A stretch of DNA of 64,000 bases, taken from positions 131,649 through 195,648 of the forward strand of contig NW_019775450.1 of assembly GCF_001039355.2 (NCBI RefSeq). The letters run 5' to 3'. The translations under genes were made by a program, and so were the position numbers. Shown here piece after piece: positions 24,201 through 38,100 of this stretch (positions are counted from its first letter, which is position 1; each line of letters begins with the position of its first letter). Source of the stretch: Lingula anatina. Taxonomy: Eukaryota > Brachiopoda > Lingulata > Lingulida > Lingulidae. The notes under the pieces are model-generated. The model was not told the DNA's origin, made no database searches, and saw only the letters and a program-made list of their open reading frames with translations.

Positions 24201-27200
24201 ATAGCAGTAGGGAAATGATAATCGAAGACCAATGTGCGCCAATCTAATAACTTGTCGCCTTAACATTATAGTACTGTTAATTATGGCGCCGCTTAAAGAG
24301 AAGGAGGGGGTCTTACTTTAGCTCGCAATTTATTGTTAAACACGATTGTTATCATTCTCAAACAAGCTAAAACCACAACTTTACAATAACTGTGAGTCCG
24401 GCTGCTGTGGAGAAACGTCCTGTCGAACAGATTTTGCTACATAAAAATGCACTAGCGACCTGTTTTAGATCACTGTAGTAAGAAAGCATACGTGCGACAC
24501 CGGGCAATAACAGTCAAGTAAAAAATTGACATCTTATCGTTTTGATGCACTCAAATATAACGTGATAAGAGCTAAGCAATAAACCTCGACAAAATAAATG
24601 TCCATTTTTTAAACAACAACGAGAAGAAAGGGCGCCCTGTCATAGTTATGAGAAAAATTGCTAAATCCCCCGTTTCTAAGAGAGCACAATGGGTAATGAG
24701 ATGATAATATTCAACAATAAATTAGAAGGTTTATACAAACTACAGAATATGAGAAAATATCTAGAAGTGGCGCATGGACAATTTAACTCCAGCGTTAGAC
24801 AGGGGTACTACTGACAGTGTGATCACACTACATGTATATAAAGTACTGCCAATTAACAATGTACAGGTATGACACCGGTTAAAGCGGAGGGGGTCCTACT
24901 ATAGGTCGCAATCTATTGTAAAACGTGATTGTTTCAAACAAGCTAAAACCAAGCCTGTACAATAACTGTGTGTCTGGCTGCTGCGTAGAAACGTCCTGTC
25001 GAACAGAATTTGCTATATTAAAATACACCAGCGACCTGTTTTGGACCTGTTTTAGATCACTGTTGTAAAAAAAGCATACGTGCCACACCGGGCATAACAG
25101 TCAAGTATAAAATTGACATCTTACTGTTTAGATGCACCTCAATATAACGTTATTAGTATAACGTTATAAGAGCTAAGCATTAAACCTCGACAAACTAATG
25201 TCCATTTTTAAACAACAACCAGAAAAAAGGGCGCCATGTCATAGTTATGAGCTGACAAATTGCTTTAAAACGTATTCTGTTGTGGGAAATACTCATCCGT
25301 TTCGCAGAGCGCACAATGGGATGAAAATATTTAAGAATAAGTGAAAAGGCTGATTATATGATTGCTTGTCCAATTGATGCAACATATCAGTCTGTCTTAG
25401 ACTGGGTTCCAATAGATTTAGATCAATCTATCTGGATCGATCTTACTCCTTGGGGGTTCCCGCTAAATTGCTGTCAGGTTCCGAGAGCCGAGCGCACACA
25501 CAAGTTAATTTCCCCCTAACAGCTTTTAGTAAGCAGGACAGACATTTAAGCCGGTCAGGCTGACAACAATCTCGTGAGACTCCCCACGGGGATAAATTGA
25601 TCTAAAAATCTATGGGAATGCACTCTTAGAAAAAGACTTATACTGTGTTTGGTGCCACTGTTAAAGGCACAACTTTTTACCCCCATTACTTATTCATCAA
25701 TATAATTTAGAAAAGGGGGTACAGACACAATTTGAAATATTTACTGAAGACAGCTTTATGAATTTTCTTGCTGACAGTCATATTGGTAAATACTTTAAAC
25801 AGGTACATAGATGGGTATAATAAATAATACAAAACAAACAAACAAACAATCAAACAAAAACAAGTGTTTTTCATATATAATATATTTATGATATTAGCAA
25901 AGAAATATTTATTCCCAGAATGAAAAGAAGTCCTATCCTGTCGGAATCCTTATTTGTCTGATTTTTCACACTTAGACTCATATTTCTCCTAAAAAGCCAT
26001 ATTTGAAGCCAAACCTCAGTTGTTGTGAATGAAATAATGATTATATCTAACACCCAAACAAATTCAATTGCCTATCTTCAAAAACATAATTTGCAATTTT
26101 AGGCAAAACTTTAGGGAAAATCTGTACAAATGGTATTTGCCTGAACTTTGACTCAAACCAGTGACCTTTAGTGAATAATTCCTATTAAATAAGCCTTTTT
26201 TCAAAGAATAGGCCCTTTTCTTTAACTTTATGTGTATTTTGAGGTTTTACCTCCATTTATTCCTAGCACAATACTATCTTAATTAAACAACACCATTTAC
26301 TTACAGTGACGCAATATAATGGCGGCCATCTTGGAAAAGATGCCTTAAAAACCTTTTTCCTCTTCTTAGGATTTTCTAGAATTTTATTATGTTTAAATTT
26401 GGATATTAAACTTTCTGAAATACCTCATTACATGTTTTTTAATAAGTCCCTACTGAAAAAACGTTCAAAAAATTATGTCTTATAAAACCTTATGCACTTT
26501 CTGGTGGCCATATTGAAAAATGCATTGAACTGGAACGAAGATGGGTGTAAGAAGAAAATGCAAAAAGCAAGTGTTTTCTGTATATAATATGACATTTACA
26601 TAGAAATCCTTGTCCTCAGAATTACCTACCCTGTCCACTTATACATAATTTTTATCCATCTGATTTTTCACAATTTGTCTCATATTTTTCCTAAAAATAA
26701 ATATTTTGTAGCAAAACCTCAAAGATTCGTTGTGAGTGATGTAATAATTGTAATAAACACCAAATGTTTCAATAAACTATCTTCAAAAATATTTATTGCA
26801 AACTTTTAGGCAATATTTCAGGTAAAAATCTATACAAATGACCTTTGCCTGACCTTTGACCCTTAGCCAATAACCTTTGGTGAATAATTCTTTTCAAAGC
26901 TTTTCTTTTAAACGAAAAGCTCTTTGTCTCTTAGTCTGGATATATTTCAAGTTCTTAACCCCATTTATTCCAGCAAAAATACTCCTAAAAATTAAAGACC
27001 CCCTTTACCTATGGAGACTTAATATATTGGCGGCCATCTTGGAAAACTGCCCTAAAAACCATTTTCCACTACTTAGATTTTTCTAGATTTTTAATATGTT
27101 AGCTTTCTAAAAAAAACATCATTACATTTTTTTGCAATTAGTTCTGGGTTAGGCCATTTTTGTTTTCGCTCAGTTTACTAGTCTCACGGGTAATTAACGA

Positions 27201-30200
27201 TGAATGACATCGGTTAAAAGCGGAGGGGGGATCTTACAAAAGCTGGCAATCTACTGTTAAACACGATGGCCATCATTTCTTATATAAACATAAACCAGGC
27301 CTAAACAATAAAATTGTTAAATAACATTATTGCTGTAAAATAATAATGTTAATTCAGCAGTGACGACGGAGAATGTGTCATTCGCAATGTTAATAAAATA
27401 AGACTGGTTCAAGCCAATTGTCCATATCAAATAAATCTTTTTAGTAATTGAGGCTACACTTTAGCTTGTTCTGTAATTTTTTTAAAATAATGTTGCTTTC
27501 TTTGTTACTTTTAATCTTTTTTTCTTTTTTTACACAGGTCGCGAGGATAGAAATTTATATAACGGAGCATCTTTCATCTTAAAAATGCTGACCATTATCA
27601 TTCATAATTGCAATACGAATTTTGAGACAGGGAGAATTGTTGATCATGCTGATGCACAATGCTGATGCTTATGCATGTAAATCAAATTCAAATTTTGACT
27701 ATGGAACACTTCATATTGAATTAAATGACTGATACAAATTTTAACAAGCAGTTTGCTAGCAACACTAAAAACATGATCAGCTGCGCGTGCCAAGCTAGTG
27801 TACAAAAGGACAGTTCGCTACCGGTGGCGGTTTAGTAGCACGCGGTAGCATGGGTTCTTACCTCTTAAAACTATAATCATATCGCCGCAACGAGCAATGG
27901 TGACTCTCTTGCTGATGTAGCCTGCTGTTAATTACACCTTGGTACAGCTGGGTGTCAAGCTCGCGCTGGGCCACAGAAACCGGCGTCACGGGGTTCACTC
28001 GTCTTAAGTATTGTGTTATTCCACCTAAGCTATTTTGTTTGTGAGTTTGAATTTCGAAGGGATTAATACGACTCTCCATTGTTTGCGCTCCCCCTTCTAT
28101 TCAAATGACAGGGAAGAAAACATTTCAAACATTCGTTGCACAAGAATTACATCTCAGGCTGAGCTGTCATTCCACAGGAGAAAGTGCGTCAGGCTGAACT
28201 AATTAAAAGGGCCAAGACTATACAAGTGATGCAGACCTCCATATTTTATTTCAATAAAAGAAGTTCATCTGAAGTGCATATCATATGATCACAATCTTCT
28301 TAGCCTTGTCCATAAGCCATAATTGCTCGCAACGCCATTGCGAGTGAATCCTAGGCCCTCTTTGGTGAAGGCAGTTAGGTTCTAATTGACTGGCCAGTTA
28401 ATTATAACTAAGATTCAAATGGAATAAGACATTGAATTGAGTGTAGGGACAGGTTGGCAATACATTTTAAGTAGGAAAATATGTCGTTTACCTCAGGCAA
28501 GTTTATTTTGGTGCATGAATTGGATAAAGAGCACCTTTAAAATCATTTTATTGAAGTGTTTATGTCCTAGCCAATCTAGTTCTATAACAGAAAGTGGTAA
28601 AAGTGTACGTCTGAGCTTATTTTTTATTCAATTTTGTACTTCACGCTTGATAATTTGTAGCCGCCATTTTAGTTTTGGCGGCCATTTTATATTTTTTGAT
28701 GCTATCTGAATTTGATTTATTTAGAAAAAAAGAGGCACACAATCCCTGAATGCATTTTGTACCATTTTAAAGAGTTTTTGTAGAAACCACCTAGTGCAAA
28801 TTTGAACCTACTCTGTGCTGGTTTCCATTGTGGATTTTTCCCAAAAATACCTGTTCCACTACTTGGATTTTCCTAGATTTTTAGTATGATCATATGGGCT
28901 ACCAAAAGACTCAAAAACACAATACTTCAATTTTTGTGCATTTAGTCCCGGGTCAAACCATTTTTTTCTTAGACTTACAATTATGTTCTCCATCTTAAAA
29001 AAAAGCTTTTCAAATAAAGCAATACGCTGTGATCTCATATTATATAGAGCATTATTTTGTCATCGGGCTACATATCGAACAGATATAAGAATGATATACA
29101 TGCACCACCACTTCAAGATACCTCTTAAAATTTAGCGTACCTTTATCGACTTCCTTGACAGCAGACTCTTCCAATGATTCTTCAGGCAATGTTTCGCCCC
29201 CTATCTCGGCATTCTCAAAGACACAGGGATCCATTGACTCAGCTTCTAAAGAATAAATATATGGAAAAGTTTATTCAGTGAAGGGAATCTTTATTATCTA
29301 GACAACTTTGATTATACTCTTTCAAACTGTTATTGGACTTTAGGATGACAGTGATGATTGAGACAAACGGGGACGATTATACAGATATCATAGACATATT
29401 TCAATGGACTATTAGCAGACTTTTTAAGGACCAATAATAGGCCAAACGCTGCATTTTATAGTGCAAACGTCTCACCTGTAATGAATGTACCTTGGGCCAA
29501 AAAAAAAAGGTTGTATCCATAGAGACACGCTCTATCAATGCATAATAGCATAATTAGCATAAATTATGCCAATGATGTATCAAAATATAATATTTCATAT
29601 TTTCATCAGTTTTTGGCATAAACAACATGTATAGATTATCAAACTTGACTTAATTAGAAACAAGGAACCCATTTTTAATATTAAAGAAACAATTGGCGGC
29701 CACATTGTGCTCAAATCCAACATGGCCACCATCCACCATTTTTAAAGTGGACATCATTTTGCTATTTTATGTTGATTTTTGAGGCGTTTGGCCTACATAT
29801 ACGTTTAATATATATAGATTCCTACTATTTTAGGGTGCAATGTCATTTTGATATTGTTCTGGTGATAGAAGGAGATCTAAAGGGACAAAGAGTCTGTTTA
29901 AGAGACTACATATGTCTGTGAACGCTGCAAAACCATGGATATTGATAACCCCTATTCAAATATATTTCAATGCAATTTCTTTTATATGCCATCAATATTG
30001 GACTTTATTATGAAACAAAACTCATTTTGGCATTATGGAGCCCATTGAGGCCATTTTCTCCCTCAAATGCAAGATGGCCACAAGAGGAATTTTCAAATTA
30101 GGCATAATTCGCCATTTCTAAGTCGTTTCATATTATTATCTGATGCAGAATACATTTTAAGTATTATCTGTTTCATAAAATGTGATAAAACTTTATAAGC

Positions 30201-33200
30201 CTCCAAAATCATTATACATGTAGGCTTAAGTTGTCACATGGACTTACATGCCTCGTGTAGTCTAATTAGCAGAAAAATGTTTCATAACATTTTTAAGGTA
30301 CATACGAACCGAGCATCAGTGGAGCTTGGATCACATAAACCACTTCTACTAGTTTCTTATATGACTCAAATAAATAAGACATGCCAAGGGATAAACTGAA
30401 TAAATCACTCGATCAGCCATAAAAGAGCTTTAGACTGCTACTTTTTTTAAAATGTTGGTAAAAAAGTTAACCTTCTTTCGTGACCTACCTGTACTTTTCT
30501 GCTCCATTGACATATAGCATATATTCGGGTAAAATTTAACAATGCCTTTTGCTAGTTCTCTTATCTATACTACTTGAAACTTTACGCCGGCATTTGTGAC
30601 CAAAAACTGACATCATATACATTTTAAAAAGACATTGAAACAAGTGTGAGAGACCAAAATGGCTTAATTAAATGTAAATAACACATACTTAATGCTTTGG
30701 TGACAACTGGTAGCCATTTGATATTCAAATCGAGGATGGCCGCCAGTCACAATTTTAAAATACAGGTAAGGCATACAGTACATCATTTCTTATAATTTTT
30801 CGGTGTAGAAGTCATGTATGGTATCACATGTTAGATTTAATGCAGGTAGAAAATATTTCAAAGGCTCTACCATCAATATAGGCTTAAGTCTTCACATTTG
30901 CTTGCATACGTCTTGAAGTCTAATTAGTGCAAAATATGTTATATGATAATTTTAAAAGGGTTTTGCCAGACCACTAGTGCGCTTGATTTGGTCTTAAAGT
31001 GCAATTTTAGATCATAAATGATCTTACACGGTCTTACTTATTACAACAAAAATCTTAAAATGGACTGGATATCCTTTTAAAGTCAAAACTCTTACATCTA
31101 CTTAAGTGACCAAGCAATTCCTTCCCCTCACAATGGGGGATACATCTCCTCACAATGGAGGATACCTCTGCTCACCACAGGAGAACGTGTGAGGGGAGAC
31201 AGTTTCACAGTAACTTAATGTGAAGTCACTTCAGTAATGGTCTTACACATGGCTTAAGACCATGTAAGCTTGTTATTGATCAGAATTGTTCTTTAAGACT
31301 AAATCAGACGCACTAGTGGACCTAGAAACAAGTGCAATTGACCGGAATGGCTGAATTGACGTTATGGTGACTACTATTAGCTATTCTTGTGATCAAATCC
31401 ATAAAGTCTTTCGTTTTTTTTTTTTTTTTTTTTACACATGGCGTAAATTACCATTTTTGAACTGTTAGACTTCCATATGATCGTAATAAAGCAATTGTTA
31501 CTATTTTGGTGTTATATAATTAATTTCTGGTGTTGATCTGGTGACAGTGGATAATAAAAAAGGCCATAAGATGTTTTAAGTGAGTTCCTGTAGTTGCCAC
31601 ATGCTGTACATGTCTTGTTTGTCCACTGGAAACAATGGAAACTATGTAGTCGCCTTGTGGATTTCTATCGGTAGAGAGATGGCTGGTCTATCCAAATCGT
31701 GCTAGAAAGGATCACTGTCACTGTCAACTGGGAAACGAGGATGCTTCCTGGAAGCTTTTTGCATCATCCTCCTTTGTCTACGTGCGCTGCTGTTGCTGTC
31801 TCGTTGATTTTGCAGATTACTTCCTTTGTAACTTGTTCCCCGATTGATATAAATGGTGAATGCTTTTTTTGGAAGAGAGTGCTATTTTGGCTGCTTCACT
31901 TGATGGTTTGTTAGTATACCTGTAGAACAGTCTCTGCAAACTTCATGTCCTGTCCAGCTATGTTATAACTGCATCAAGATGGTTCAGTCGTTGACAAGGT
32001 TAAACATCTGACCATATAGGGGGCGCCACTAATTGAGCAGCCCAGCGTATTTTGTAGCTCTCATTTCTGCCAGTCAAATTTAATTTTACTCATCATACAG
32101 ACAGTAATGTTCACTAAGGATCCAGGACTTCTGTGGATTACTTGGCTGTTGGTTCATGTTGCTACTTTTGAAGAATTTCTGGTGACTTTTTCTCCAAGAA
32201 TTGCTACATATAAATCATCCACTGGGACTAACAGGTAGAACTATTCCACTATACCAATACACTTGACAACAAGTCTCAACAAATACCAGTACTCTGCCCC
32301 AGGACAAGCAATTATGTGCTTTGGTGCTGCTGTGAGACCTGTTCCACTCATATCCTATACCCGGGATGATCTAACCAAATTAAAGCCTGGGGGTAGCAAA
32401 CTACCTGATCAAGTATGGGTCAAGATAACCTGTCATAGGATAAACAAAAACTGTAGGGAAAGCAGAGGAGGGCTGACTCACAACAGGATAAAACGTTGCT
32501 TGCTGAATTCAACACACAAAAAAAGCAGGTTGATGCTGATAGTACGCGCTCCGGCCCAAACATTCATAACTTAAAACGTGTGACATCGACAGTGACTGCA
32601 CTTGTTCCATCTGTTAAACTTGCATTAATGAATTGTAGATCTGTGCGAAATAAAGGTGCAGCAATATGTGATAACATCCAGAAATATGACATTGATATCG
32701 TATCTATGGTCTAAACTTGGATTACACCAGATCTACAACAACATCTTCAAGCAGAAATAATTCCAACAGGCTATCAATGCCTACGACTAACTCGTAGAGG
32801 TGGTGGTGTAGCATTTTTATCAAGGTACAAGGTACAAGGTTAAACAGCAGCCAAAGAGGATTGACTCAGTCTCGAAGTTTTAGCCTCGGCCATGTCTGAG
32901 ACATTGCGCATAGTGGCAATTTACAGAATACCCCTATCTAAGTCAAATAAGCTTCGCGAATGTTCTTTCCTAGCTGAATTTGCTGATCTCCTAGAACTTC
33001 TAGCACCATTGCGCGCAAAACTACTTATCATCGGTGATTTTAACCTACACTTGGAGAGTAAGATCGACTCAGAAACAAAACAATTTGCCTCAATAATTGG
33101 ATCTTTTGGTTTGATTCTGCATGTATCTGCCCTAACCTATACACATGGCCATACTATAGACCTCGTTATGTCCCGAAAGAGTGACCAACTTGTAGATTCT

Positions 33201-35148
33201 TGTGACGTAAGTCAATTGCTCTCGGACCATCACATTATAAACACTGAACATAGCTGTGCCAGACCTCCTGCAAAAAAGGTAAGGGCATCTTACCGGAAAC
33301 TCAAAGACATTGATACAGGCCGGCTACAAGAGGAGGTTTTATCCCAGCTGGAAGATAAATGTCTTCTGAATAAGGGCCCTGACGAATGTGTGAGGCTCTA
33401 TAACAGTGTGCTAACAACGGCATTGGACAGTTTTGCAACTGATCAAACTAAGTCATTGGTAAACAGAGACTTAAAACCATAGATGAATGAGGATATTCTC
33501 AATGCTAAGAGGGCAAGAAGAAAAGCTGATAAAACCTGGCGTCGAAGTAAGTTGTCTGTGCATCATCAAATCACATCTACAAAGAAAATTGTTATCATAA
33601 GGCGACCATAAGGCGACCTATTATTCTGGCATGATTCGTGAATGTAATGGTGACAGCAAGGCAATTTTAACAATGTAAATACCATCCTAGGCAAGAATAT
33701 GTGTGCCACACTACCTGCAGCAAGATCTCTGGAGGACTTGGCGAATAGCATGAATAACTTTTTCACATATGAAGTTAGTGACATCTAAGCCAAACCCAAT
33801 GATCTGAAAAAAAAAACTGTCACATTTTCATCACATCTCTCCACCTCATGGTTTCTCACAGAACCAAAGTCACCATTGCCAGTTAACATCAATAACTCAA
33901 AAAAGACAAAATGTATCTTAGAACCGTACCAACACCATTGTTTATTCAGATCATGCGAGCTTTAATTGACCTAATCACCCACATCGTAAACACTTGTTTC
34001 ATTTATAGAAATTTCCCGTATGTGCTGAAATCTGGAATTGTTCGACCTTTACTAAAAAAAAACAACCTTGATCCCGACCTTATGCTGAACTATAGACCTA
34101 TATCAAATCTTTCATTCCTTTCTAAGATGATTGAAAGAGTAGCTGCGGTGAGATTGTTCGACCACCTAGAGAATAACAACCTTGTTGAGGAAATGCAATC
34201 GCCTATAAGTCAAAACACAGCACAGAGTCAGTTCTCCTGAGGATTAAAACGATCTACCCATGGGCATTGACAACAACTCCAAATGTGCTATGCCACTTAT
34301 ATTACTAGACCTTTCAGCCGCCTTCGATACCGTTGATCACAGTACACTATTAACTTTTCTTGGGGATAGTGTTGATGTCAGGGATAAAGCCATTGCGTTT
34401 CTTCGATCATTCCTCAGTGGGAGGTCACAGCAAATTTCAGTAAATGGCATTCTTTGCGATCTTTCACAACTTGTTTTTGGGGTGCCTCAAGGCAGTGTCT
34501 TTGGGCCACTTTTGTTTTGCATTTATACCCTGCCACTCGGTGCCATCTTATGTCATCACAAACTTGGATACCACATGTACGCTGATGATACCTATCTATA
34601 CCTGCTGTGACATACAGAACCCTAAACCGTCTATGAATAAGATTACCAACTGTGTGGCTCATCAACAACAAACTGAAAATAAATGACGGAAAGGAACACA
34701 TCACACCCATTTTAAAGCAGTTACACTGGCTCCAAGTCAGAGCACGCATTTTATTCAAAAAAGTAACTTTTATGCATGCAATTTTTTACCAATCAGCACC
34801 CCCGTATTTACAAAAACTAGTTCAACGCTATGTTCCAAAACGCGCTTTAAGATCATTCGATCAGCTTTTATTAACGCCTTGCAATTCCAAATTAACAGCG
34901 CACGGTGATGTTGCTCTGCTATCTATGAGCCAATTGAGTGGAAAGATCTCCCTATTTATTTATAAACAAGCATCTGAGGACAATTAAAAAAAAAGAATTA
35001 AAAACTTGTATCTTCAAAAAGTTTTACAATTGATTTGACTGGCTGTTGTCTTTTACGATGTACAGTTTTTTTTTTTTAATATCTTATCAATTTAATTACA
35101 TTTTAGTCTACTGAACATTTTATATATGGATTTTAGACCATTAATGAA

Positions 35149-35187
<39 letters not shown>

Positions 35188-38100
35188 GAGTGTTTGGGAT
35201 TTTATCTTGCAACTTTATGTCTTAACATGATAGGTTCTTCTTTTTTTCTTTTTAGCAGTAATTTTTGTGAAAGTCGTTCAGTCGTCTTGTGTGGTATAGT
35301 TAGACCGCCCATAATCATAGCCAAAGCAGGTGAACACAGGAAAGAACACTGGTCTAGTTAATCTTGGTCACTGTCTCTGTAGTGATGCGTCTTCTGTTAC
35401 CCATTTTTGTGTAGTCTGTCGTAAGAAGCATTTGGTGAAGCAAGTCACCCAAAGTTAAAGGTATTCAATAAGGTATCCTAGCACAGTTAGGCTCTTGTGC
35501 AGCTGTTACAAAGTTGGACGACACCATTTGCCCTTCAGGATACTGACATTACCCGTTTGCTGTTGCATCTTTGGCTAAGACCAACAAACTCTTTGGCAAG
35601 AACCGGTCTCAGCCCATCCAATGCTATACATCAGTCTACCATGGTCAACAGTTTCATGAAAGTTTCTTTGGGATTCATATCAGAAGACCAAACATTTCAG
35701 TCCAGTTTCTCAATGTCTTGCATATTGAAAAAAAATTGTTGCATGGGCACAGTGAAGTGGGAATTGTCATTTTTGAAAAAAAAGGCAAAACTGCACCAGT
35801 TTATGGCACCATCTTTTGTGGTAGGAACTTGCCTGCAGAGACCAGCATTTACATTTCCATGAAGATCACCAAGTTCCCTTGACACCATAGTTAATGGTAG
35901 TTCAAACCACCATAGTGAGTAAGAGCTACCAACACAATGTCTGCCATCAACACCATGAAGGAGGAAACTTGCTTCATTAGAAAACCGGGTATGCATTTAA
36001 TGACACAGTTTATGGTAATAGAGTTCTTCTTCTGTTTGGTCAAGGGGGATTTTTAGGATTTCTCTCTGACTTCAAGCCATGGCTCAGAAATGTTTTGCTG
36101 TTAAATGTTTCCCTGGAAACTGAATTTTAATATATTGTTAATGTCTGTTCTTCATAGGGCACAGACAACACAGTTCTCGTTGGCTGTTATCTTATTGGAC
36201 TACTAAAGCTGATCATGCATGTTGCTTTTCGGAATGCTGCTGGGTGATTTTGCAGATAAGATCTCGAGCTATTTATAAAAGCCATTTGCTTATTTCTCTC
36301 AGGCCAAATTCACATACTTGCCAAGTTCCATGAAGTTATAAGACGACGCATCATATATCACCCTTTTAATCTTCTGGACTAAAATGTAATATCATTACAG
36401 AGGTATTTATATATACTTGGGGGTAACCTTTAAATTATTTAGTATCTTTCAGAGGATGGCCACTTAATAGATCTGATTAATAATAATATGTTTTAGCATA
36501 TTGTTTGGGATCCACGTTTTTGTAACATACTCAACAAAACTCGTCTTGGAATTTACTTTAAAACTTATATGACCTATTTTAATAATTAAAATTATCTTCT
36601 GTCATCAAATCAGGACCGGAAATTACTATAGTGCTACCAGAATAGTATCAATTGATGTATATGTATTAACTGATGTACAATCGATGCATTGCAAGCGTAT
36701 GAGGTTCCTACATTTAAGCATCGTAAATTACACCAATTTTCTAAAACAGCGGCATGCAACCAACTTGGTTTAGATCAAAATAATGGCTAACAATTTTCGG
36801 CAATTTTATTTACTGATACTTGTTTTGTAGTTCAGGAAGAACCCTTTAAATGTTAAGAAATGTATGTTTGTACTAATTAGACTACTAATTGTACATACAA
36901 ACTGTAGGTCCATGTGACGACTGATCCCTATATTGATTTTGGGGGGTTATAATAGTCCCTACTTACATTTCATGGGACGGATAATTCTACAATGTTTTCT
37001 GCAACAGGAAATAATAAGAAGCAACCTATTACACGCTTATGAAGGTGTAATAGTTTCAAAATGATGAATTATGCCTGATTTTAAAATGACATCTGGTGGC
37101 CATCTTGCATTTGAGGGACAAAGTGGCTATCAACAGCCCTCATAATGCTGAAAATGAATTTCTTGTTCATAATTTAGGTCAGTATCAATGGTATATAACA
37201 AAAAAAATGCATCGAGATATATTCGAATGGGGGTTATCAATATCCATGGTTTTGCAACTTTCACAGACATACCGTATATCTTGATTGTTACTCATAACAC
37301 CCACTTTATCCCTTTAAATCACCTTCCCTTCTATCACCACAGCTATATCAAAAATGACATTTGCATCCTGTAAATAGTAAGAATCGATATATTACACGTA
37401 TTTGTACGCCAAACGCTTCAATATTCAACATAAAATAGCAAAATTATGTCCACTTAAAATGGGTGGATGGCGGCCATCTTGAATTTGAGGCACAAAATGG
37501 CCGCTAATTGTTCCCATAATGTCAAAAATGGGCTGCTTGTCCCTAACTTAAACAGGTTTGATAATCTATACATGTTTTAAGGCAAAAAACTGATGTAAAT
37601 ATTATACTTTGTACTAAATTTACCTAATTCACTTAATTTATTCTAATTATGTTAATTTATGTATCGATAGAGCGTGTCTCTATGGAAAGAAAATTCACTT
37701 TGGCCCGAGGAACATTCATGCCAAGTTAGACATTTGTACTATAAAATGAACGATTGACCCCTTTTCAAGCCTACTACGTGTACACCAAGGTCCGTCATCT
37801 TTTTACATATTACAATCCTTCCTTTTTTTTTTTTTTTTTTTTTTTACAATCAATGGTCGGTAAGATTTAAATAAAAAACTGAAGAACAATGAGAATTTCT
37901 GTGAAGTATATAACTCACCTCTTAATTTCATGGCAATGTGCATATGACCACTTTGTTCCAAAGCCTTCACAAAGCCATCAAAGGCCCTGCATCCCAAGTA
38001 AGGCAGCATATCTAAGAGGTTCTCAATCTTCCCAAACCGCCCGTGACCTTGACGGATCATCTTAATCTGTGAGTTAGTAAGGATTTTGTATCCTCTAAGG

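Larger units (their letters stand above)
32000..35187 (+). mobile_element. L2/CR1-like non-LTR retrotransposon (LINE), degenerate
   Basis: 5' boundary approximate. Ordered coding relics (ORF leader, endonuclease, reverse transcriptase, C-terminal HWL domain) are followed by a short 3' UTR and an (ATT)n tail at 35148-35187, which is usual for L2/CR1-type elements. It lies antisense to copy B within the intron between the CARD and acidic exons. Multiple stops and an internal deletion make it inactive. Confidence 0.8.

Noticed and set aside
35497-35882. Two plus-strand frames
   Set aside because: The minus strand gives a better, though weak, transposase-like match in the same place.
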